NCBI GenBank assembly: GCA_021443045.1
Contig: JABUUT010000082.1
Location: forward strand, 1-5,306
Length of the DNA: 5,306 bases
DNA from: Fibrobacteraceae bacterium
GTDB lineage: Bacteria; Fibrobacterota; Fibrobacteria; Fibrobacterales; Fibrobacteraceae
Reading direction: 5' to 3'
The notes under the pieces are model-generated. The model saw only the letters and a program-made list of their open reading frames with translations. It searched no databases and was not told where the DNA came from. A program made the translations under genes and the position numbers. This document shows positions 1-4,782 of the stretch, in pieces (the stretch's first letter is position 1; each line of letters starts with the position of its first letter).

Positions 1-80
1 GCCAGATCCTTTGCGGTAGGGAGTTCCGCAAAAGCCAAAGAACAGGCGCCCAACAAAGCCAAAACAGTTTTTCTCTTCAT
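1..80 (-). CDS. N-terminus of an exported protein (partial)
   Basis: Only the first 26 codons lie in the window; the rest runs off the left edge. The protein begins MKRKTVLALLGACSLAFAE. This is a signal peptide with a basic start (KRK), a hydrophobic core and a likely signal peptidase I site after AFA (residue 18). The LGAC segment ending at Cys13 could instead be a lipobox, so the protein may be either secreted or lipid-anchored. The ATG at 80-78 is preceded by AAAGGG at a suitable distance, which supports the start. It is transcribed divergently from the secreted metallopeptidase gene at 411. The mature domain is not visible, so no function can be given. Confidence 0.72.
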   Translation of the reverse strand, partial: MKRKTVLALLGACSLAFAELPTAKDL

Positions 81-113
81 AACACCCTTTAGCTGCTATA
101 AAAAACAGCATTA

Positions 114-136
114 GATACATCATAAATAAATGTATC
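114..136. promoter_or_regulatory. Inverted repeat GATACAT-N9-ATGTATC, possible operator
   Basis: A perfect 7-base inverted repeat (114-120 and 130-136) with a 9-base spacer lies 34-56 bases upstream of the leftward start codon at 80. TGTATCA also occurs at 131-137 and again at 158-164, giving three related half-sites. The position fits an operator or a 5' leader element of the leftward gene. The region is AT-rich, so chance is possible. Confidence 0.3.
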
Positions 137-201
137 ATTTTTTAAAGTGTTTTTTATTGTATCAGCACTGCCTTTTATGGAAAATTTGTCCATGCATAAA
201 A

Positions 202-311
202 AAAAGGCCTTTTAAGCTTCCGTCGGTAGCGTACCTTGCAACCCTAGACAGATGGATTTGGTCGTAGGCACCATTGGTGGTGAGAATGGTGCTTCTGTCA
301 TTTTTTACCAT
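202..311 (+). other. Hairpin block with terminator-like end, possible structured RNA
   Basis: The block is richer in G and C than its flanks. It contains a palindrome AAAAGGCCTTTT (202-213), a small GGTA/TACC hairpin (225-235), and a larger stem-loop. In the stem-loop GACAGA (247-252) pairs with TCTGTC (294-299) around a perfect inner stem GCACCATT (268-275) with AATGGTGC (285-292). ATTTTTT follows directly at 300-306, as in an intrinsic terminator read on the plus strand, although no plus-strand gene lies upstream. It could be a small RNA, a leader or attenuator for the gene at 411, or a relic. It does not match any riboswitch class I can recall. Confidence 0.3.
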
Positions 312-401
312 TTTTTTAAAAGGATTTTCAAAAAAAAAAGATTGAAAATTTCAAAAAAAAGTTATTTTCAAGATTGCAGGGATGAAGGGTAGCCTAGAGT
401 T

Positions 402-405
402 GGAG
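402..405 (+). promoter_or_regulatory. Ribosome binding site GGAG deciding the start at 411
   Basis: GGAG lies 5 bases before ATG 411. An in-frame GTG at 405-407 overlaps this site and would leave that upstream start without its own Shine-Dalgarno sequence, so ATG 411 is preferred. Confidence 0.65.
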
Positions 406-410
406 TGTAT

Positions 411-1529
411 ATGAACTTTTTTTCAAAAAAAATCCTGGTTGGATACTTTTTTTTGGCTTTTTTTGCCAATTTTTCCATTGCAGCGGATACCCCACTTAAG
501 GGAAATATCACTTACACCCTCCACAAATCTGCAACCCCCAGCGACGACGAACAAGACGCTTACAATCGCATAACCACCGCCATGGATTCCGCGGTAAAAA
601 TCTACAACACCTACGCATCACTAACAAAACACATTAATGTTTACTACTCCACCGGAGTGCCCACCGCCGAAGCCAGCAGCAACGGAGACCTTAGATTTGG
701 CAAAGAGCGGAGCTACATGTTTGTGGGTACCGCCATGCACGAAATGGCCCACACTTTGGGTATGGGAACCACCCAGGATTACAAGAATATGCTTAAAGAC
801 GGTGTGTTCCAAGGCGAAAAGGCCCAGGCTAAACTAAAGGAACTTACCGGTGATAATTCCCAGGTGCTCAAGGGCGATGCCCAACATTTTTGGCCGTACG
901 GTTTGAACTATGCCAGCGAGGTAAAGTCGGAACAAGACCTAATTTTCCATGCTCAAATTGTGGAAGCCATGTACCAGGACATTTTTAAGGAAGCCTTTTA
1001 CATGGATGGACGAATTAAAAGTGTGGCCACAGGAAAATGCATAGGCATGGAAAGTGACAACAGCCTCAAGTTGATGGATTGCAAAGATGAAGGAACCGTT
1101 GCCAAACTTTTTAGCATAGGGGAGCCGGTTTCGTACAGAATTCAGTATGGTACCCGCGTAATAGATGTTCCCAATGAATCTACGGCAGCCGGAGTCACTT
1201 TGAGCACCTACGGATGGAACGGCGGAGCCCACCAAAAATATTTTATGGAAACAACAGGTGAAAATGGCCACTTTTACCTACGAAATGCCAAAAGTGGCCA
1301 CTACATTCAGGCCGTAAGCGACCATCTGGAGCAAAACCCAAGCGACAAAGGGGAATCTTTCTTGTGGGTAATCTTGGATGGCAGCGTAAAAGACAGCACC
1401 GACGAAGAACCTCCTTCCGCAATTACAAAAAAATGGGGTAGGGCACCCTATTTTATAAATTCCGATGGATGGGGAGTGGATGTAAAGGGCAGAGGGCAGA
1501 AAAAGGCAAAATACAGAGTTATCTTCTAG
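411..1529 (+). CDS. Secreted putative zinc metallopeptidase with ricin-type lectin domain
   Basis: A 372-residue protein with a signal peptide at residues 1-25 (basic FSKK, then an aromatic-rich core, cleavage near SIAA/DT). The catalytic region is about residues 30-195. HEMAHTLGMG at 110-119 is a zincin HEXXH motif in the metzincin-like form HEXXHXXG, with His110, Glu111 and His114 as expected zinc and catalytic residues. The usual third ligand, three residues after the Gly, is Thr120. His159 in QHFWPYGLNY is a plausible substitute ligand. Residues about 198-325 look like a ricin-type beta-trefoil: VIDVPNESTAAGVTL, YGWNGGAHQKYF and FYLRNAKSGHYIQ follow the family pattern, which usually binds carbohydrate. 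The chain ends in a basic stretch, KGRGQKKAKYR (359-369). The likely role is an extracellular, perhaps glycan-targeted protease. Activity and substrate are inferred. The gene is monocistronic with a terminator downstream. Confidence 0.75.
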   Translation: MNFFSKKILVGYFFLAFFANFSIAADTPLKGNITYTLHKSATPSDDEQDAYNRITTAMDSAVKIYNTYASLTKHINVYYSTGVPTAEASSNGDLRFGKERSYMFVGTAMHEMAHTLGMGTTQDYKNMLKDGVFQGEKAQAKLKELTGDNSQVLKGDAQHFWPYGLNYASEVKSEQDLIFHAQIVEAMYQDIFKEAFYMDGRIKSVATGKCIGMESDNSLKLMDCKDEGTVAKLFSIGEPVSYRIQYGTRVIDVPNESTAAGVTLSTYGWNGGAHQKYFMETTGENGHFYLRNAKSGHYIQAVSDHLEQNPSDKGESFLWVILDGSVKDSTDEEPPSAITKKWGRAPYFINSDGWGVDVKGRGQKKAKYRVIF

Positions 1530-1547
1530 GGGATGGGTTGTATATAC

Positions 1548-1579
1548 AAAAAAAGAACCTCTTACGAGGCTCTTTTTTT
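1548..1579. terminator. Bidirectional intrinsic terminator
   Basis: A 14-pair stem (1548-1561 with 1566-1579) has one A-C mismatch and a TTAC loop. It starts with seven A and ends with seven T, so it acts as a stem followed by a U-run on both strands. It lies between convergent genes, 18 bases after the metallopeptidase stop and 34 bases beyond the rpoZ stop, and probably ends both transcripts. Confidence 0.88.
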
Positions 1580-1613
1580 CACTTTAATTTCAAAACTCTT
1601 TAATTAAGCTTCA

Positions 1614-1931
1614 TTAAACACCAAAAGCGGCATCAGCATCGGCACTCACCTGTTCCATCTGTTCTGGGGCAACTGGTGCTGTGTCTACCACTTCGTCAAC
1701 AACGGCATCGGAAACGTCATTGGAAGCCTTGTCGTTCAAAGAAAGCTTGCCTTCCTTGAACTTGTACATGGCGATGGTGGTGGGTTTTTTGGTAAGCTGA
1801 ATGTAACCCTGACCAGCTTGTTTGTTGATGAACCGAGCTTCGTGAGCCATCATCACCACTGCACGGAAAACGGAGCCTTGACATTCTTTGCTTGCATAGA
1901 TGTCATCAAGATAGACTCTTTGGTCAGACAT
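1614..1931 (-). CDS. rpoZ: DNA-directed RNA polymerase omega subunit
   Basis: A 105-residue protein. Residues 19-63 fit the omega/Rpb6 pattern: GSVFRAVVMMAHEARFIN matches the helix that in other omegas reads roughly NRFELVLVAAKRAR, and KPTTIAMYKFKEGKL (49-63) matches the conserved KPTVIALREIxEGK segment. Omega wraps the C-terminal tail of beta-prime, aids polymerase assembly and in many bacteria forms part of a ppGpp site. The last 35 residues are an acidic, low-complexity tail, a variable part of this family. ATG 1931 is chosen because GAGG lies 5 bases upstream; a TTG eight codons further upstream has no such site. It lies 34 bases downstream of tRNA-Ser on the same strand with no terminator between them, so the two are probably co-transcribed. 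The divergent N-terminus leaves some doubt. Confidence 0.75.
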   Translation of the reverse strand: MSDQRVYLDDIYASKECQGSVFRAVVMMAHEARFINKQAGQGYIQLTKKPTTIAMYKFKEGKLSLNDKASNDVSDAVVDEVVDTAPVAPEQMEQVSADADAAFGV

Positions 1932-1936
1932 GGTTA

Positions 1937-1940
1937 CCTC
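1937..1940 (-). promoter_or_regulatory. Ribosome binding site GAGG of rpoZ
   Basis: GAGG on the minus strand sits 5 bases before ATG 1931 and decides this start over the upstream in-frame TTG at 1955. Confidence 0.65.
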
Positions 1941-1964
1941 GAATTTAATTTGCAAATCTTTTAG

Positions 1965-2049
1965 AAGAGGGAGAGGGATTCGAACCCTCGTTAGGTCGCC
2001 CTAAACACGCTTTCCAAGCGTGCGCCTTCAACCACTCGGCCATCCCTCC
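1965..2049 (-). tRNA. tRNA-Ser (anticodon GGA)
   Basis: The full cloverleaf is visible. The 5' acceptor strand is GGAGGGA, and GCCGAGTGGTTGAAGGC forms the D arm. The anticodon stem CACGC/GCGTG encloses the loop TTGGAAA with anticodon GGA at 2015-2013. The long class II variable arm TTAGG/CCTAA is capped by GCGA, and the T arm is GAGGG-TTCGAAT-CCCTC. It reads UCC and UCU serine codons. The 3' acceptor strand is TCCCTCT, so the first pair is G1-U72. The discriminator position reads T rather than the G usual in bacterial tRNA-Ser. CCA is not encoded. The 5' end lies about 10 bases after the predicted transcription start. Confidence 0.95.
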
Positions 2050-2065
2050 ATTAGGATGTGCGCCA

Positions 2066-2094
2066 ATTATAGATTTTTTTATGCAATTTGTCAA
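2066..2094 (-). promoter_or_regulatory. Consensus sigma-70 promoter of tRNA-Ser-rpoZ
   Basis: On the minus strand TTGACA (2094-2089) and TATAAT (2071-2066) are both perfect consensus hexamers with the ideal 17-base spacer, which is AT-rich. The expected start is near 2060, about 10 bases before the mature tRNA. The bases after the -10 read TGGCGC. A GC-rich discriminator of this kind is typical of stable-RNA promoters under stringent (ppGpp) control in well-studied bacteria. Such control here is inferred. Confidence 0.92.
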
Positions 2095-2108
2095 GATATT
2101 TCAGCAAA

Positions 2109-2134
2109 AAACCTAAAAAAAATCCAAATTAGGC
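2109..2134 (-). terminator. Possible weak terminator after the peptidase gene
   Basis: Just after the TAG stop the minus strand reads CCTAATTTGG followed by eight T and then AGG. CCTAA can pair with TTAGG, or the GG/CC bases can form a very short stem, so the hairpin is weak. The T-run suggests termination, but some read-through into the tRNA-rpoZ unit is possible. Confidence 0.25.
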
Positions 2135-3820
2135 CTAAAGATTATCCCACACAAGTTGCATCAGAGGTTCTATGGTCTTTGGTGTAAAGTCGAATTTGAT
2201 GGCGGCTCGGTCAAAAAGTTCTGGCAGAGGTCGGCTGCAGCCCAGACTTTCGGCTTCAAAAAGTCGGTTGATGGCCCATTCGGGGTCTTTCTTGAAGTTG
2301 GCCCACACTTGCAGGGCGCCCAGCTGGGCGATGCCATACTCTATATAGTAGAAGGGGCATTCAAAAAGGTGGAGTTGCTTTTGCCACAAGTTGGCCCGAA
2401 TATTTTCCAGGCCGCTGTAGTCCACACCGGCATCGTAACGGTCCATAATTTTAAGCCAAATTTCTTCTCTGTCCTTGGCGGTGTGGGCGGGCCGACTGTA
2501 CAGTTCATGCTGAAAACTGTCTATGGAAGCCACCCAGGGGAACAGCCAAATAACATCGGCCAATTCACCCTCAATGCTTCGGGCCAAGGCTTCCTTGTCG
2601 TTTCCGTAGAAGGGCGTTAAATTGGAGGTTCCAATAAGCTCCATGCTCATGCTGGCCACTTCTGCAAATTCCGAGGGAACATCGCGGTAGGCAAAAAGTG
2701 GCTGGTTTGCCAGGGCAAACTGGTGAAAACTGTGGCCCGACTCATGGAGAAGGGTGTAAATATCTCTGTCGGTGGCCGCTGAATTCATAAAAATAAAGGG
2801 GAGGCGGCTCTCGTCAAAGCCAATCTGGTATCCGCCAGGAGCCTTGCCCAACCTGGAATCGGGGTCAATCAGCTTCTTTTCTTGAAGAATTTTAAACCAG
2901 GAGCCTGCCTGAGGATGGATTCCTTCAAAAATTTTACCCACCTTCTCAATCAGTTCGTCCCCCGTTTTGTATGGAGTGAGGGGGGCTCGGGAGAGGGGGT
3001 CCACGTCTAAATCCCAGGGGCGAAGTTTGGAGAGCCCCATTTTTTGGGCCCTGCGGTTATACATTTCCTTTTGCAGGGGGAGCACCAGTTTTTCAATGCT
3101 TTCGTGAAAGGCCTTGCAGTCTTTGGGGGTGTAGTCAAAGCGGCGCTTGGCCAAGTAAATGTAGTCGATGTAGTCTCTGCAATGGGCATTCTTTGCAATT
3201 TTATTTCTAAGGCTAAACAATTTGTCAAAAGCCTTGTCCAAAGCATCCTTGTCTTGAAGGCGGCGGTTCCACATGGTTCGGTAGGCCTTTTCGCGAAGGG
3301 TGCGGTCGGTGCGTTCCATGTAAGACGCCACCTGCTGCATGGTTTGTGTCTTGCCGTCAAATTCCACGCTCATGCCACCGGTAATTTTCTGGTAGGCCTG
3401 AATTTCCATGGTTTCTTCGGTTTCAAGAGGTATGTTTTGAGGGCTGAACAAGTCTAAAGAAACCTGCACACTTTTAAACCAAACTCCAAATTCGTCCTGA
3501 AGTTCCGAAATGCAGGGGTGGGCCATCAGCTTTTTATTCAGCTTGTCATCGTATTCGCTGCTTATAGGCTCAATGTTCTCTATAAAGTTGCTGTAATCCT
3601 TGGCCGCTTTTTCATCAGCCGTGTTGATGGTCATGGCCACGTAGCGTCGGCTAGAAACCTCCGCCAGCACAGAACTCAGTTCGCTCCACTTGAGAATCCA
3701 GTCCTTTAGGGCTGGAGCGGTGTAGGGGATAAAAGCCTGCACAAGATTCTGGTATAATTCAGTTACTGCATCAACATCATCCGGATTCAAGTTTTCCGGA
3801 ACAAATCTACGTTTGCTCAT
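2135..3820 (-). CDS. M3-family oligoendopeptidase (PepF/Pz-peptidase-like)
   Basis: A 561-residue cytoplasmic zinc peptidase with no signal peptide; the length is normal for family M3B. The helical N-terminal half (about 1-330) matches the region that encloses the narrow substrate channel. The active site is HESGH at 359-363 (His359, Glu360, His363), inside LLHESGHSFHQFA. PSEFAEVASMSMEL (382-395) supplies the third zinc ligand, most likely Glu387 by analogy with Pz peptidase. Downstream YYIEYGIAQLGA (491-502) carries the tyrosines typical of the family's substrate site. These enzymes cut short peptides, serving peptide turnover or nutrition. ATG 3820 overlaps the TAA of the upstream lipoprotein gene by one base, and GAGG lies 7 bases before it inside that gene, so translation is probably coupled. 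Whether the substrate range is PepF-like or narrower cannot be told. Confidence 0.93.
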   Translation of the reverse strand: MSKRRFVPENLNPDDVDAVTELYQNLVQAFIPYTAPALKDWILKWSELSSVLAEVSSRRYVAMTINTADEKAAKDYSNFIENIEPISSEYDDKLNKKLMAHPCISELQDEFGVWFKSVQVSLDLFSPQNIPLETEETMEIQAYQKITGGMSVEFDGKTQTMQQVASYMERTDRTLREKAYRTMWNRRLQDKDALDKAFDKLFSLRNKIAKNAHCRDYIDYIYLAKRRFDYTPKDCKAFHESIEKLVLPLQKEMYNRRAQKMGLSKLRPWDLDVDPLSRAPLTPYKTGDELIEKVGKIFEGIHPQAGSWFKILQEKKLIDPDSRLGKAPGGYQIGFDESRLPFIFMNSAATDRDIYTLLHESGHSFHQFALANQPLFAYRDVPSEFAEVASMSMELIGTSNLTPFYGNDKEALARSIEGELADVIWLFPWVASIDSFQHELYSRPAHTAKDREEIWLKIMDRYDAGVDYSGLENIRANLWQKQLHLFECPFYYIEYGIAQLGALQVWANFKKDPEWAINRLFEAESLGCSRPLPELFDRAAIKFDFTPKTIEPLMQLVWDNL

Positions 3821-4500
3821 TATTGTTCCTCTTCGGGCAGGATGGCACCCACCCAATCATTGACAAGACCATTCAAAAGCGACTCCCGAGCCCTGGATTC
3901 CAGGGACTTCATTTCTTCGGGGGTAATCATCTTTTCGTTTTTAAAATTCAGGGGAACCGTAGGGCCCTCGCTATCCAAGGCCACATTCAAGGTACCTTCC
4001 ACAAAAACTTTTTTCACATCGGTCAAACTAAAAATGCGCCGGTCGATGGGAACCTGGGATACAAGAACCATCCTGTTGTTTCCTGTGGCAAGAACAGAAG
4101 AATCTTTGTTAACCAAGGGAAGGTTGTACAGGCTGTCCAGCTGGATATGGGCCGTAAGTCCGCGAATCCAAAGGGAATCTTCGCTGGAGCTTTTTATGTT
4201 CAGTTCCACGGAAACATGGGCCGTTCCCAGAGGCTTTTCAATAATGTTCCGGGCCAGGTTTTGCACAATGGTTACCACCTGAGGGTTTGGTAAAAGCCCC
4301 GATTTGAACACGTCCGTTTTTGGGAATAGGTCGGGGTTGATGGCTACCGAGTCTAAAGTGAGGGCCACAAATTCAAAATTGGCCTTACTTAGAATAGTGT
4401 AGGCATCCAGCTTGCGTGTGGCGGCACAACCATTCAAGAGAACAATACTCAAAGGAAGGATGAGTAAAAGAAGGGCAGGAATGGGAATGTGAAACTTCAT
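3820..4500 (-). CDS. Lipoprotein, LEA type 2-like domain possible
   Basis: A 226-residue protein. Residues 1-24 are a lipoprotein signal peptide with a long Leu/Ile core and the lipobox LNGC, so Cys25 should be the lipidated first residue. The mature chain alternates short hydrophobic stretches as a beta-sandwich would. The run VSVELNIKSS (97-106), the middle strands, a VPID-like segment (150-153), FVEGTLNVAL (166-175) and VPLNFKNEK (182-190) resemble the LEA type 2 (water-stress) fold, though only in general pattern. It ends in a charged helix and EEEQ. ATG 4500 is chosen because it begins the signal peptide cleanly; only a weak GGG precedes it. A TTG three codons upstream (4509) is possible. 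It is the first gene of an operon with the M3 peptidase. The function is unknown. Confidence 0.72.
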   Translation of the reverse strand: MKFHIPIPALLLLILPLSIVLLNGCAATRKLDAYTILSKANFEFVALTLDSVAINPDLFPKTDVFKSGLLPNPQVVTIVQNLARNIIEKPLGTAHVSVELNIKSSSEDSLWIRGLTAHIQLDSLYNLPLVNKDSSVLATGNNRMVLVSQVPIDRRIFSLTDVKKVFVEGTLNVALDSEGPTVPLNFKNEKMITPEEMKSLESRARESLLNGLVNDWVGAILPEEEQ

Positions 4501-4528
4501 GACCCACAAAATATATAAAAATACGATG

Positions 4529-4566
4529 ATTGGTGGTTGGAAGTTGGTAGTCGGTTGTTGGTTGTC
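4529..4566 (+). repeat. TTGG-rich low-complexity tract
   Basis: A G/T-only-like stretch contains repeated GGTTGG, AGTTGG, GGTTG and TTGGTTG units of uneven length. The unit varies too much for a clean tandem repeat. It may be a slippage-derived tract or the edge of the repeat element to its right. Confidence 0.45.
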
Positions 4567-4637
4567 AGCAATGAGGTTCGGCGTAAAAGCCTAGAGGTAT
4601 GATCCGTCAGCTAGGGGATGGAATCCAAAAGCGGTTT

Positions 4638-4670
4638 GTCATTGCGAGGAGCGTAGCGACGTGGCAATCC
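4638..4670 (+). repeat. Interspersed repeat of the GTCATTGCGAGGAGCG type
   Basis: The 33 bases begin GTCATTGCGAGGAGCG and end GACGTGGCAATCC, with ATTGC and GCAAT forming an outer inverted repeat around an imperfect core. From memory, near-identical elements are scattered in intergenic regions of many unrelated bacteria; this was not searched. A 7-base inverted pair TAGAGGT (4592-4598) and ACCTCTA (4680-4686) flanks the block and may mark a larger unit. Confidence 0.6.
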
Positions 4671-4688
4671 TTTTAGGACACCTCTAAA

Positions 4689-4763
4689 AAAAATACTATT
4701 TTCTGTAAAAAAAAATAAACAAACGGTAGTATTTTTGTGATATTAATGTATTTTTTCACAAAA
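4689..4763 (+). promoter_or_regulatory. Two nested inverted repeats upstream of the lipoprotein gene
   Basis: AAAAATACTA (4689-4698) pairs with TAGTATTTTT (4727-4736). Overlapping its right arm, TTTTGTGA (4733-4740) pairs with TCACAAAA (4756-4763) across 15 bases. The two stems share bases 4733-4736, so they could form alternative structures or be overlapping protein sites. They end 7 bases before the Shine-Dalgarno AAGGAG (4771-4776) of the gene at 4783. Confidence 0.35.
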
Positions 4764-4782
4764 TTTCAGAAAGGAGCAATAA

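Larger units (their letters stand above)
81..410. other. AT-rich divergent intergenic region
   Basis: This 330-base stretch separates two divergent genes for exported proteins and must contain both promoters. It holds an inverted repeat at 114-136, a hairpin block at about 202-311 and long A/T homopolymer runs at 301-360 with ATTTTCA-type repeats. No convincing sigma-70 -35/-10 pair stands out on either strand. On the minus strand TATGAT (124-119) is a possible -10 but lacks a good -35. On the plus strand TTGAAA (342-347) followed by TATTTT (363-368) has a short 15-base spacer. No protein gene is supported inside it. Confidence 0.6.
4501..4782. other. Divergent intergenic region with repeats
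   Basis: This 282-base region separates the leftward lipoprotein-peptidase operon from the rightward lipoprotein gene. From left to right it holds an AT-rich stretch next to the leftward start (TATATT at 4515-4510 is a possible -10, but too near the ATG for a normal leader), a TTGG-rich tract, an interspersed repeat and two nested inverted repeats before the rightward gene. No coding sequence is supported. No convincing -35/-10 pair was found on either strand. Confidence 0.6.

Noticed and set aside
202..311. Known riboswitch (c-di-GMP, glutamine, ZTP, T-box) on either strand
   Set aside because: Short matches such as GACGGAAG on the minus strand occur, but the other conserved cores of these classes are absent.
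252..392. A 46-codon plus-strand reading frame starting MDLVVGTIGGENGASV
   Set aside because: It has no Shine-Dalgarno sequence before the ATG, its second half is poly-Lys/Phe from A/T runs, and its first half overlaps the hairpin stems. It is better explained by the structured block.
2156..2620. Long plus-strand frame opposite the M3 peptidase gene
   Set aside because: It is antisense to a well-supported metallopeptidase gene, has no recognisable domain, and is a by-product of that gene's codon bias. The plus-strand frame at 3044-3457 is rejected for the same reason.
4735..4761. CRP-type binding site (TTGTGA ... TCACAA)
   Set aside because: The spacer is 15 bases, not the 6 of CRP/FNR sites, so it is recorded only as an inverted repeat.
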